Positions 43,901-51,832 of a stretch of DNA of 64,000 nt are shown in pieces (the first letter of the stretch is position 1; every line of letters starts with the position of its first letter). The notes below the pieces were generated by a model that saw only the letters and a list, made by a program, of their open reading frames with translations, was not told the DNA's origin and ran no database searches. The stretch is from an uncultured Victivallis sp. (lineage in GTDB: Bacteria; Verrucomicrobiota; Lentisphaeria; Victivallales; Victivallaceae), in NCBI GenBank assembly GCA_944389895.1, contig CALXOA010000008.1:1-64000 (forward strand), given 5' to 3'. Made by a program: the position numbers and the translations under genes.

Positions 43901-45320
43901 GATTCGTTACAGGCAGCGGGATGTCGACCGGTTGATCGACCACATATTCACGGGGTTCCAGGCGCAGCAGTTCCTTCCCGCCCCCGGAGGCAGTCAGAAT
44001 CGCAGAAATTTCCACCTTCGCCCGGTTGAGCGGCGCCTCCACCGGCATCGGGCGCATGAAAAAGCCGCCGGGAGCGGCATTCAGCACCATTCGTATCGGC
44101 TCGTCCCCCCGGAACATCTGGGTCTGCATCACCAGATCGATCGGCATCCCCTTCCGGTATTCTTCGTAAACCTCCCGGGGAGAAACCGGGCGCTGAAAAA
44201 AGCGCAATCCGTCGAACGTCACCCCGGCCGGAATCCGCAGCCTTCGAATCCCTTCGAGATCCGGACTGGTCAAAGGCGGGATATTCGATTGATCATATTG
44301 AATGGTGGAGTAAGGCATGGAATTCACATAGAGCCGTACCGCCTCCCGATCCCAGGTCAGAGCGACATGACCGCGGTTTCCATCGCCGTACCGCCACGGA
44401 TTCAAGCCGAGCGCAAACCGGTACGCCGGCAGAGAATCCTTCCGGCGGATCGATACGGTCGTCTCCCAGGGAGTCTGCTGCGTGATCGAGAGAGCCGTAC
44501 CTTTCGCGTCATCACAGCTGAGCAGCCGCCGGGAACCGGTAAAAGCCGGCAGGGTCATCCAGAACATGATCCCGCCGGACTGGTTGCGGAACATCCCTTC
44601 AACCGGGAATGAGAGTTCCCGCCTGACGGCTTCCCCTCCGGGAACCGGTTCCGCCGTGCCTTCCACTCCACTGCCGGAACCGGAGAGAGGAAACGGCTGC
44701 TGCGCAATATCGGTTCGCTCCTCCGGAGCGGACTCCAGACGGAAATCGTCAAACTCCAGCTCGCAGCCGTTGCGGGTAAGCAGCAGAGAATTGACCGGCA
44801 ACAGTTTGACCCGCTTCGAAAACACCTGCCGGCTGTCGAGATAGAGTTCCACCCCAGTCTCCGAAACAATCAGACGAAACTTCTTCCACGCGCCGGTCGT
44901 CTCATAAACGTCACAGCGGTGAAAATCGTAAAAACGCTGAACCTTTTTCTCCCGGTAGATCGCAAAGAAACCATTTCCCTTCTCGTGGGAGAGCAACAAC
45001 AACTCGGTTCCCGGTTCCGCCGAAGCCACCCGAATCAGAAAATATCCTTTGGTCGCCTTCGCCTGAATCGGACGCATCGTGAAATCAACCTGAAACGGCC
45101 TCGTGCAATCGAGATTCTTCAATACCAGATCGGCATGCCCCTCCATCGGGAATTTCATTATGCCGTCAGCAAAGGTCACCGCGCCGCCGCAACTGGCCAG
45201 TTTCGGATCAGGGCGGGTGGAAAAATCAAATGAGACCGGCTCCTTCACCGGTCCGGCCCAACCGGTGATGGCGGCAGCCAACCCGATTGCCAGACTGCAA
45301 ATCAGGATCCCCTTCTTCAT
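40968..45320 (-). CDS. giant secreted multidomain protein: lectin-like domains, TIM barrel, malectin-like tail
   Basis: This protein of about 1450 aa has a signal peptide (MKKGILICSLAIGLAAAITGWA). Two concanavalin/LamG-like beta domains follow (about 25-200 and 225-400), then Ig-like linkers and a further beta domain to about 660. A probable TIM barrel spans about 690-1020 (YVGMNSIQYNLLRYFYVYSM, NVTGFALWTVPWKG, NPEWNLLIFPQDEG). A helical stretch (about 1225-1290) leads to a malectin-like beta domain at the C terminus (NCGSNEFYSTPDGRLFFPDAEF). It looks like a surface glycosidase or glycan-binding enzyme of no family I can name. The ATG at 45320 follows GGGGGGAG and overlaps the stop of a 22-codon peptide. 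Confidence 0.7.
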   Translation of the reverse strand: MKKGILICSLAIGLAAAITGWAGPVKEPVSFDFSTRPDPKLASCGGAVTFADGIMKFPMEGHADLVLKNLDCTRPFQVDFTMRPIQAKATKGYFLIRVASAEPGTELLLLSHEKGNGFFAIYREKKVQRFYDFHRCDVYETTGAWKKFRLIVSETGVELYLDSRQVFSKRVKLLPVNSLLLTRNGCELEFDDFRLESAPEERTDIAQQPFPLSGSGSGVEGTAEPVPGGEAVRRELSFPVEGMFRNQSGGIMFWMTLPAFTGSRRLLSCDDAKGTALSITQQTPWETTVSIRRKDSLPAYRFALGLNPWRYGDGNRGHVALTWDREAVRLYVNSMPYSTIQYDQSNIPPLTSPDLEGIRRLRIPAGVTFDGLRFFQRPVSPREVYEEYRKGMPIDLVMQTQMFRGDEPIRMVLNAAPGGFFMRPMPVEAPLNRAKVEISAILTASGGGKELLRLEPREYVVDQPVDIPLPVTNLAPGNYLLRTSVRGNGGTVFQRTFGIDVCPPLPRPASATREDFKRGRELYSCDLVNAPPPMLGEFRRVTEGSLHYLEGVQENFGRFGFEVKFPEEAMGKPVLIEIDWPDDKPRLAAHYIYRPSQGYCDRDRLQQGIQSGIEYPLSGKMITTRYLFWPGFPEYLFEFRNLAAGRPAAVSALRIYEIEGGALPALQIEEPAGLPARTLGHLDEDQTFYMNLNRDYYDSVLWERKRKFPNFDFHVFGELGKYFSYVGMNSIQYNLLRYFYVYSMMDTDVPPGFPPEKAGGLDYMLRALKENGISFLCGINISSIPEVAHSTVTMPDAEKRGWLMGDRTGRIDGGMFGSRYPNFPTNPEIMAFYLAHIRDLATQLGRHDNVTGFALWTVPWKGLAWGYDDYNIALFTKETGIKVPEEGRYEFLTGPQREAWLRWRADRTTRLIRAIAETIHEVNPEWNLLIFPQDEGAFKDPVTQSLPVDVDAALDRKRYFYENFGMDIDALEKLDRVFFAPQLSPSKQPQKLYQYSRLEPLNELVYSAAADRNLYRRDGRSRQLAGIYHDYFESIAILHPSPTLLPEKYSCFFQDTDVKPYGRYFLKELTCQVAASDAQHIVFGAQPLGALGREMETREFAQAYRALPALPFRDIPSAVDPVAARYLPTKNGTYLYLANTLWSGVRVTVQAAGRAVEVRDLSTGETVKLDEITLEAYQLRSFLLPGRAEEEFRIEVEVPERAIRFYSDRLAELRTRLREVEAIRGEKAVAAEREVFRRAEAEVAAGHYAEAHRLLFSVLLQEFLLSTRNVREIAEMQRMLDANHIAVNCGSNEFYSTPDGRLFFPDAEFSRQGVYGYFGQHKTCRRDVDDVQDGGAPGVFETEAWDIDGYRFRVPNGRYTVKLYMRYAYAPKFKPDIPLMFTLEAQGKVLFRRLDFYRAMKGDLRNPVILEFPGVEVSDGILTLKCIAEEGDSSIRHFNAVEIIREQQPK

Positions 45321-45385
45321 GAACACTCCCCCCTCAATTCGATCTTCAATATCGTCAAATACAGTCTATGATACCTTTTCTTCAT
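45317..45385 (-). CDS. 22-codon leader peptide coupled to the giant gene
   Basis: A short reading frame begins MKKRYHRLYL and ends RGECS. It starts behind GGGGGAGGAGTGTTC and stops at a TGA that overlaps the ATG of the giant gene. Its ribosome site and first codons repeat those of the giant gene almost exactly (the block GGAGTGTTCATGAAGAA occurs at both starts), so it may have arisen by a 65-bp duplication. It follows the pseudopilin stop by 17 bases. It could couple or attenuate translation of the giant gene; the peptide itself may have no function. Confidence 0.45.
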   Translation of the reverse strand: MKKRYHRLYLTILKIELRGECS

Positions 45386-45402
45386 GAACACTCCTCCCCC
45401 TG

Positions 45403-46227
45403 TTACGGACACGGTCTGGTCCAGGTGTTGAAGTAGAGCGAATAGACCGGGTAACCGCTGAGCGCATTCTGTGCACGAATCACCTCTCCGTTGGACATGA
45501 AACCGACATGCCCGTCGCCGAACAGCATGTTGCCGCCGTTGCCGTGCAACTCATAACCGGTAGTCGTATTGTCATACCATTGCGGGCGAAACGCCCCGCT
45601 CTGCCCAAACTGCTGCCCGGCCTTGTAATAGTGACCGGGATTCCAGAATTCGGTTGCCAGATTGAAGCGTGACGGGGAACATTTTGCAGCGCCCACCATG
45701 GACATCTTCGGCATCCGCCCGGCCATTCCGGCCTGGAAATACCATTCATTCGGAAGCGGTCCGAGAAGATTTCCGTTCAACTCGTAACTTGTCGGCGGAC
45801 ACGGCTCGTTACGCTTGAGCGTATCAGACGGGCACTGGAAAAGTTTCAGATCGCTGACACTGCAGTAAGCGCTGTTGAGTACCACATCTGCGTCACAAAG
45901 CATATACTGAAATACCCCCCTCCCATTCCAGGTCTTATCGAGGGGGCGGGAGAAGAAGTCGTTGTTCGAATCGGTGTAATTGAGGATGATGTAGTTGATC
46001 TGCTTGAGGTTGCTGACGCACTTGATCGATTTCCCACGCTCCCGCGCCTTGTTCAATGCCGGAAGCAGCATGGAAGCCAGAATGGCGATGATCGCAATCA
46101 CGATCAGCAACTCTATCAATGTGAAAAAGAATCTCGAGTGCCGCCTCGTCTCTGGACCCCACCCGCATGAACGACACGATATACCGAAGCGGGAGTCGCC
46201 GCGGCCATCAAGTTTAAAATTACTCAT
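45403..46227 (-). CDS. pseudopilin-type secreted protein with H-X9-DG box
   Basis: This protein of about 274 aa has a basic leader, then the type IV pilin-like segment [20 protein letters not shown] with Glu5 and a continuing helix ([13 protein letters not shown]). The C-terminal domain carries the H-X9-DG motif [12 protein letters not shown], typical of the abundant pseudopilin-like proteins of PVC bacteria. The residue before FTLIE is Phe, not the Gly expected for prepilin peptidase. Two ATGs (46230 and 46227) follow AAGGAGG; the second has better spacing. It lies upstream of the leader peptide and giant gene, probably one transcript, and is divergent from an AraC regulator. It may form or join a surface structure; the role is unproven. 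Confidence 0.85.
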   Translation of the reverse strand: MSNFKLDGRGDSRFGISCRSCGWGPETRRHSRFFFTLIELLIVIAIIAILASMLLPALNKARERGKSIKCVSNLKQINYIILNYTDSNNDFFSRPLDKTWNGRGVFQYMLCDADVVLNSAYCSVSDLKLFQCPSDTLKRNEPCPPTSYELNGNLLGPLPNEWYFQAGMAGRMPKMSMVGAAKCSPSRFNLATEFWNPGHYYKAGQQFGQSGAFRPQWYDNTTTGYELHGNGGNMLFGDGHVGFMSNGEVIRAQNALSGYPVYSLYFNTWTRPCP

Positions 46228-46310
46228 CATGATCCTCCTTCCGCATGTTTCAGGTGGAATCGATTCCCCGTCTGGAATCATTTTCCAGTCCCATCTCAAC
46301 GACTTCTATA

Positions 46311-46339
46311 ATTATATCACAGACCTTTGAAATCCCCAA
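46311..46339 (-). promoter_or_regulatory. extended -10 promoter of the pseudopilin-giant gene unit
   Basis: On the minus strand a perfect TATAAT (46311-46316) preceded by TGA has a poor -35, TTGGGG, 17 bases further upstream (46334-46339). Promoters with a strong -10 and weak -35 are often activator-dependent, which fits the divergent AraC gene. Confidence 0.6.
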
Positions 46340-46423
46340 TGCCGGAATCGGCAAATCATTTATCATTTTGCGTTATCAATACCCGAAAAATGAAATTTCT
46401 CCATCCGAAGAGAAGAGTCGGAT

Positions 46424-46452
46424 TTGACAATGGGAGCCGCCACGATTATTAT
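46424..46452 (+). promoter_or_regulatory. promoter of the AraC regulator
   Basis: Perfect TTGACA (46424-46429), a 17-base spacer and TATTAT (46447-46452) lie about 53 bases before the AraC start. About 85 bases separate it from the divergent pseudopilin promoter. Confidence 0.7.
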
Positions 46453-46505
46453 ATTTCCGTCACCCGTATTTCAGAGCTGCCTTTCCGTGGAGTAATGAGC
46501 GAAAA

Positions 46506-47513
46506 ATGGATTCCGTTTCCGACCAGCAGAAACAACGGCGACCGTCCGGAGGGAAACGATCGACCGGCAGGGAGAAACCATCACAGCATCAACCGGACAC
46601 CCCTCTGGAAGTCGAACATGCACTCGCCTACGACCTGGTGCAACAGGGGGAACACAACTCCAGACTTTACCTTTTTGCGAATGCGTTTTCCCCGAATCTC
46701 GGAGCCAGATTGCTCCATCCGAGTGAATTTGTGTTCTTCAAAGTGGCCGACTCCTATCGGGAACCATTGCACATCCATCGCTATCACGACGAATTTCTGA
46801 TCGCTCTGGAGGGAGAATACTCCTGCTCGGTCAATGCGCAGGAGTTGATCCTCAAGCCATGGGAGGGCGTATTGATTCAGAAAGGAGACGCCCACGCCGA
46901 CCACTGCTGCAAACCGGGATTTTTTCTCGGACTCGCATTTTATCCGGTGGATTCTCTCGGGCGAAACTGGAATGGCCGGATTCTCAGGGAAACCGACTCG
47001 ATCCGGGAACACTGTTTTTCCCTTACCGGAGACTCCGATCTCAAGACTCTGGTGGAACTGGCCAGACATCAGGCGGATTCGACCGAACCATTCATCCGGC
47101 AGGCAAGCCACGCTTTCGCTCAGATACTGATCTGGCGCCTGCTCGGGAAACTGGAATCGCAACTGGCTCCGGAATTTCTCGAGACGTTCGCAAACAATCT
47201 CTTCCGGCTCCGGGTCAATCAGCTTTTCGAGGAAAATCTCCACCGGGAGCTTCCGGTTCCCGAGATGGCAAAGAAGCTCGGAATGAGTCGCAAGACTCTG
47301 GAAAACAAGATGATGCGTTTATTCAACTGCTCTCCGGCCAGAGCATTCCTCGCTTTCCGGCTCGAACATGCGGCGCAACTGCTCCAGCGGGGAAAAAGTT
47401 CCAAAGAGGTGACCCGTGAACTCGGATTCAGCAATCAATTTCACTTTTCACGGATTTTCAAGGCGCATTTCGGCATCAACGCCTCCGCATACGGAATGGA
47501 AAACATTCCTTAG
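46506..47513 (+). CDS. AraC-family transcription regulator (cupin-type sensor)
   Basis: This 335-aa protein starts with a polar tail of about 35 residues. A cupin-like sensing domain follows (EPLHIHRYHDEFLIALEGEY, LKPWEGVLIQKGDAHADH), then the AraC HTH pair at the C terminus (LPVPEMAKKLGMSRKTLENKMMRLF and VTRELGFSNQFHFSRIFKAHFG). The His-rich cupin strand suggests a small-molecule or metal-bound sugar effector. It has its own strong promoter. It is divergent from the pseudopilin-giant gene unit and just upstream of the GH42 operon, so it could control both. The GGAG site is about 13 bases from the ATG. Confidence 0.9.
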   Translation: MDSVSDQQKQRRPSGGKRSTGREKPSQHQPDTPLEVEHALAYDLVQQGEHNSRLYLFANAFSPNLGARLLHPSEFVFFKVADSYREPLHIHRYHDEFLIALEGEYSCSVNAQELILKPWEGVLIQKGDAHADHCCKPGFFLGLAFYPVDSLGRNWNGRILRETDSIREHCFSLTGDSDLKTLVELARHQADSTEPFIRQASHAFAQILIWRLLGKLESQLAPEFLETFANNLFRLRVNQLFEENLHRELPVPEMAKKLGMSRKTLENKMMRLFNCSPARAFLAFRLEHAAQLLQRGKSSKEVTRELGFSNQFHFSRIFKAHFGINASAYGMENIP

Positions 47514-47534
47514 ACGGCACGAGAGATCACGATT

Positions 47535-47557
47535 CGCAAAACGATAAATGTTTTGCG
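47535..47557. promoter_or_regulatory. inverted repeat upstream of the GH42 operon
   Basis: CGCAAAAC (47535-47542), a 7-base centre and GTTTTGCG (47550-47557) form a perfect 8-bp inverted repeat, 10 bases upstream of the GH42 -35 region. No T run follows, so an operator or activator site is more likely than a terminator for the AraC gene. Confidence 0.5.
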
Positions 47558-47567
47558 GGTTACGGCA

Positions 47568-47596
47568 TTTTCTTTTCCGGATCACGCCGGTATAAT
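47568..47596 (+). promoter_or_regulatory. promoter of the GH42 operon
   Basis: A perfect TATAAT at 47591-47596 has only a weak -35 (TTTTCT at 47568-47573), which suggests activator dependence. The predicted leader is about 52 bases. Confidence 0.55.
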
Positions 47597-47655
47597 AAAA
47601 AAGCTGTTCTCAGACAGCTTCAACTCGAACAGGATTCCGGAAAGGAGCAGCAACC

Positions 47656-49767
47656 ATGCAGCCGATGCCTTTTTTATGGGGAGTACAGTATTATCGCGCA
47701 CCGTCACAAGCCCCGGAGCGCTGGGAGGAGGACCTCCGTAACATCAAAGCCATGCATTGCAACACCGTCAAATTCTGGGTGCAATGGCGGTGGAGCGAAC
47801 GCAGAGAAGGAGAGTATTACTGGGATGATCTCGACCGCCTGATGGAGCTGGCCGAGAAATATCGCCTCAAGGTGATTCTCAATCTGATCCTCGACGTGAT
47901 GCCGGTCTGGGTCGAACGCGACTACCCAGAAACCTTGATGACCGACCGCACGGGGCGCCCGACACCGACCCAGACCTTTCTCGCCCGGCAGCTCGGCGGA
48001 TATCCCGGGCCATGTTACAGTTCCGCCCTGATGAGAGAGAAACGCGAGCGCTTTTCCCGGGCCGCCATGCTCCATTTCAAACCCTGCCGGGCGCTGCTGG
48101 CCTGGGATGTCTGGAACGAACCCGAAAACCACTCCGCCCAGCGCGAGGCCGACCACATTCCGGAACTCTGCTACTGTCCGAGCTGCCGCAGCGCATTCCG
48201 GCTCTGGCTGCGGAAAAAGTACGGTTCGATCGAAAGGCTCAATGCGGTATGGGGGCGCTGCTACAATGACTTCGACGAAGTGGAGATGCCCTATGACACC
48301 GGAACACTGATCGATTTCGTCGACTGGCGGGAATTTCATCTGGACAAACTCACCGCCGATGCCGAATGGCGGTTGCGCCTGGTCCGGGAGATCGATCCGG
48401 AACGTCATCCGCATCTGCACACGGTTCCCAACACCTGCTGGTGTTTCAGCTCACTGACCGGCGTCGACGACTACGCCCTCGCCGAGCGATGTGAGATCTT
48501 CGGTGCCTCGATGATGAACGACCCGCAGCTGTGCGCTCAGGCCATCTCCCCGGCGCGGGGAAAGTATTTCTACAATGCCGAGTGGCATGTGAACTACGGC
48601 AACATCACCATGCACCAGCGGATTCTCGGGGAAGAACGATTTCTCTACGAACTGCTGCCTCAGATCGGCTGGGGGGTCAGAGGATTCCTCTTCTGGCAAT
48701 ACGGTGCGGAAACCATCGGTCGCGACGCCCCGGCATGGGGACTGGTGCGCCCCGACGGTTCACCGCGACCGGTGACGAAACATGCGGAAAGATTCATCCG
48801 CGCCATGGAACCGGAATTGCCGCTGCTTCTGCGTTGTCGTTCCGCCGCTCCGCGGGTGATGATCTACCGGAGCAGACGCAACGATATCTTCCAGTTCGGT
48901 TGTTTCGGCAATCTGGAGACATTCCGGCGCAGCCTCAAACAGTACGCCGACACCCTTTACCGGATGAATGTTCCGTTCGGATTCACCGACCGCATCGATC
49001 CGTCGGAGTGTGCCCTGCTGATTCTGCCGCAGCTGTATCTGCTCAGTCACTCCGAAGCCGAAGCGCTCGATCGTTTCCTGCAATCCGGCGGCGTTGTATT
49101 CAGCGAAAGTTCACTCGGCGGTTACGATGATGACATCGGGCGCCACTCGGAGCAGACACCCGGTTGCGGACTGGCGGAACGCTGGCGGATCCGGGAAGAG
49201 GAGAGTACCTCCTCCTATCATCTGCCGGCGGAAGAGAGTGCCGACGAGGTTGCCGGAGCGACCGGCGACCTGCGCAAGGCGCTTGAGGCGACCGGGGTTC
49301 AGGGAGGAGAGCTCTTCCGGCTGACCGGCTGTGACGGCACCGCCGGTACCGGTGCGATTCATTTCGCGGAGCTTTCCGGAGGGGAGACGCTGGCGCATTT
49401 CCACGGTGTCGCCTGCGTGGTGAAACAGCGGGTCGGATCAGGAACGCTTTTCTACGCGGGAACCCTGCTCGGTTACGCCGCAGCCCGGGAAAACAACGAA
49501 CTCTTTCATTTGCTGTTGCAGCAGGCGTGCAATGCGGCGGGAATCCCGCTCCCGGATTCACCGATCCACACCGACCTGCTCCATGACGAGCAGGGGGAAC
49601 TGCGGATGCTGGTCGCGGTCAATCCCGGATCGGACACGGCGACGGTATCTCTGCCGGCGGGCGAATGGCATGAACTGTTCGACCGTTCGACCACTCTCGA
49701 AGGCGCCACGGCGCGCCTGTTCATCCGGAAAAATCTCTCTCAGCCAGAAGGAGTACAGGAATCATGA
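47656..49767 (+). CDS. beta-galactosidase (GH42)
   Basis: This 703-aa cytoplasmic GH42 enzyme has no signal peptide. A TIM barrel starts PFLWGVQYYRAPSQAPERWEEDL. The acid/base is Glu155 in AWDVWNEPE, and Glu309 in YNAEWH is the likely nucleophile. The GH42 structural zinc site is complete: Cys120, Cys172, Cys174 and Cys177 (CYCPSC). A trimerisation domain and a C-terminal beta domain follow. GH42 enzymes act on galacto-oligosaccharides and arabino-galactans. AAAGGAG precedes the ATG. The stop overlaps the next gene start as ATGA, so the enzymes are coupled. Confidence 0.92.
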   Translation: MQPMPFLWGVQYYRAPSQAPERWEEDLRNIKAMHCNTVKFWVQWRWSERREGEYYWDDLDRLMELAEKYRLKVILNLILDVMPVWVERDYPETLMTDRTGRPTPTQTFLARQLGGYPGPCYSSALMREKRERFSRAAMLHFKPCRALLAWDVWNEPENHSAQREADHIPELCYCPSCRSAFRLWLRKKYGSIERLNAVWGRCYNDFDEVEMPYDTGTLIDFVDWREFHLDKLTADAEWRLRLVREIDPERHPHLHTVPNTCWCFSSLTGVDDYALAERCEIFGASMMNDPQLCAQAISPARGKYFYNAEWHVNYGNITMHQRILGEERFLYELLPQIGWGVRGFLFWQYGAETIGRDAPAWGLVRPDGSPRPVTKHAERFIRAMEPELPLLLRCRSAAPRVMIYRSRRNDIFQFGCFGNLETFRRSLKQYADTLYRMNVPFGFTDRIDPSECALLILPQLYLLSHSEAEALDRFLQSGGVVFSESSLGGYDDDIGRHSEQTPGCGLAERWRIREEESTSSYHLPAEESADEVAGATGDLRKALEATGVQGGELFRLTGCDGTAGTGAIHFAELSGGETLAHFHGVACVVKQRVGSGTLFYAGTLLGYAAARENNELFHLLLQQACNAAGIPLPDSPIHTDLLHDEQGELRMLVAVNPGSDTATVSLPAGEWHELFDRSTTLEGATARLFIRKNLSQPEGVQES

Positions 49768-51764
49768 TCACTGAGTTTCGCGACGGTCTGCCTTTTTCCG
49801 CCCACGGGTTCGGCGTCAAGCGCAATGTCTACGTGTCGGGCAGAATCAATTTTTCCGTGGGGGAGAACGGAGGGATCTTCAGGCTGGGCTATCTCGGAAC
49901 CCAGCTCTGGAACAACTTCGACCTGCTGACGGTGCCGGAGGCTTCCGTGTTCAAGCAGCTCTTCCGGCTCCATGTGCTGATCGACGGAACCGCCTACCGG
50001 ATGGAGTACAACAACACCACGCACTACCCCTTCGGCTACCGTTCGGAATGCCGCCTCGGCGGTGTGTTGCTCCAGCATGAGCTGATCGCCGACAACGATA
50101 CGATTTTCCACAGAATCCGGGTTCTCGACAATCCGCATGGAGCACGGGTCACCGCCCGGATCTGCCAGACCTACGACGCGGTGGAAGCGCGCCGGGAGAG
50201 AAGTTTTGAGCCCTGGTGGCGGAATTTCGACCGGGGAACCCTCAATACCGTGATCAATGACGACGGGCACACAACCCGAATCGAGATCGGCGCGGCGGGG
50301 ACCTGTATCTTCAAACCATTCACCCACCAGTTCAAAGCCTACCTGCTCTCTTCGGAACCGGCGGAGGAACATCTCTTCTATCTGACCTTCAATCCGGAGC
50401 CGGGACGGGAGCTCTCCCCGGCCCGCGTCGACCGGAAATTCGCCGAGTTCGAAGAGCTGCGACGGCAGGGGGCCCGGATCGAGAGCGGCGACGACGCCTA
50501 TGACTCGGCGTTGATGTTCACGCCGCTGCTGATGCACTATCTGGAAGTGCCGGATCACCCGGGAGCGTTCCGTGCCTCACCGTTCTACTGGGTCTGGGGA
50601 TGGGACACGATGGTCCACTGCGATGCGTTGATCTTCACCGGATATCCCGACCAGGTGCGCAGAATGCTTCTCTTCTTCGCCCGGACCGCCGATCCGGAGT
50701 TCGGCATACAGATGTGTTATGCAACCGACCTCGCGCCGTCCCACCGTCAGGAACCGGTTCCGGTCCAGGCGTTTTTCCTGATCACGATCTACCACTACAT
50801 CGCAGCGACCGGCGATACGGAAATCCTCGACGAGTTGCGGGATTTCGCCCGACTGACCGCCCGGAGGATCGCGGTCGCACTGGTGCCCGGAGTCGATCTG
50901 GTACGGGGGCGCGGCTACTTCCCGGATTATCCGCAGTTCATCGGATTGACCCGCCACGATTTCAGCGCAATCAACAACTCGATCTGTTACCAGGGGTTGC
51001 GGGCATGGCGCGAACTCTCCGGCGAATTTGCCGATCCATGTGACCGCCTGGAGAAAGCAATCGACCGCTTTTTCGACGAAAAGGAGGGGATGTGGGTCGA
51101 TTCACTCGACGGCGACTCGCTCGAACAACGCCGTTATTACACGATATTCGGCATGTTCTATGTCTCTCCGCTCGCGTTGCGCCCGCGCGCAGCCGATCAC
51201 GGGCGGATCGCCGACTTCATGAAACGGCACCTCCTCTCGCGTTACGGCATCTGGATGCTCCCCCCGGACCGTCCGGGCTTCATGGCCGACGGCGGCCAGA
51301 TCGGGGAGTACTTCCCGGCGGTGGACCGCCCCTACTGGAATATGATGAACCTCGCCGGCGACGCCGCCTCGGCTGCCGATCATCGGAGGATCGTGGGAAC
51401 CTTCTGGCGCAGTTGTACCTATCCGGAGGGGGAGACGACGGATGTCGCCAATGTGGAACCGGGTCTTTATGAGGATGAACCCGGCATGAAACAGCTCTTC
51501 ACGGCAAAGTCGTGGACAAGTTCGGCCGTCGATCTCAATCTCGGTCTCCGCTGGAATCTGGAGGGATTCAGTCTCAATCCGCTGCCCGGCAACGGAGAGT
51601 TCGCAATCCACGGCATGCGGTTGCGCGGGAAACGGGTTTCATTCATCCGGACCGGCAACGGTTCGACTCCGGAGATCACCTGCGGGAAACAACGCATCAC
51701 GGCAGGATTCATTCCGTGGGATCTGCTCGAAGAGAACACCACCATCCGAATCGACATGCGCTGA
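49764..51764 (+). CDS. (alpha/alpha)6-barrel glycosidase-like protein
   Basis: This 666-aa cytoplasmic protein has an N-terminal beta domain (about 1-240) and a six-hairpin helical toroid (about 245-600), ending in a small beta tail. SPFYWVWGWDTMVHCDAL resembles the catalytic entrance of trehalase/GH63-like and MGH1-like families, with Asp in WGWD a possible catalytic acid; the later FPDYPQFIGLTRHDFSAINNSICYQ and EGETTDVANVEPGLY are other candidate active-site segments. I cannot assign the family. Overlap with GH42 and the following esterase gene suggest joint processing of one imported oligosaccharide. Confidence 0.7.
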   Translation: MITEFRDGLPFSAHGFGVKRNVYVSGRINFSVGENGGIFRLGYLGTQLWNNFDLLTVPEASVFKQLFRLHVLIDGTAYRMEYNNTTHYPFGYRSECRLGGVLLQHELIADNDTIFHRIRVLDNPHGARVTARICQTYDAVEARRERSFEPWWRNFDRGTLNTVINDDGHTTRIEIGAAGTCIFKPFTHQFKAYLLSSEPAEEHLFYLTFNPEPGRELSPARVDRKFAEFEELRRQGARIESGDDAYDSALMFTPLLMHYLEVPDHPGAFRASPFYWVWGWDTMVHCDALIFTGYPDQVRRMLLFFARTADPEFGIQMCYATDLAPSHRQEPVPVQAFFLITIYHYIAATGDTEILDELRDFARLTARRIAVALVPGVDLVRGRGYFPDYPQFIGLTRHDFSAINNSICYQGLRAWRELSGEFADPCDRLEKAIDRFFDEKEGMWVDSLDGDSLEQRRYYTIFGMFYVSPLALRPRAADHGRIADFMKRHLLSRYGIWMLPPDRPGFMADGGQIGEYFPAVDRPYWNMMNLAGDAASAADHRRIVGTFWRSCTYPEGETTDVANVEPGLYEDEPGMKQLFTAKSWTSSAVDLNLGLRWNLEGFSLNPLPGNGEFAIHGMRLRGKRVSFIRTGNGSTPEITCGKQRITAGFIPWDLLEENTTIRIDMR

Positions 51765-51832
51765 GTCCACCGGTATGCAACGGGGAAAACGATTCGACAA
51801 CGCCATACCTTGAAACAACGGGAGTATTCACC

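Noticed and set aside
45317-45400. Transposon-type direct repeat around the leader peptide
   Set aside because: No inverted repeats, transposase or target duplication; the repeat is limited to the ribosome site and first codons.
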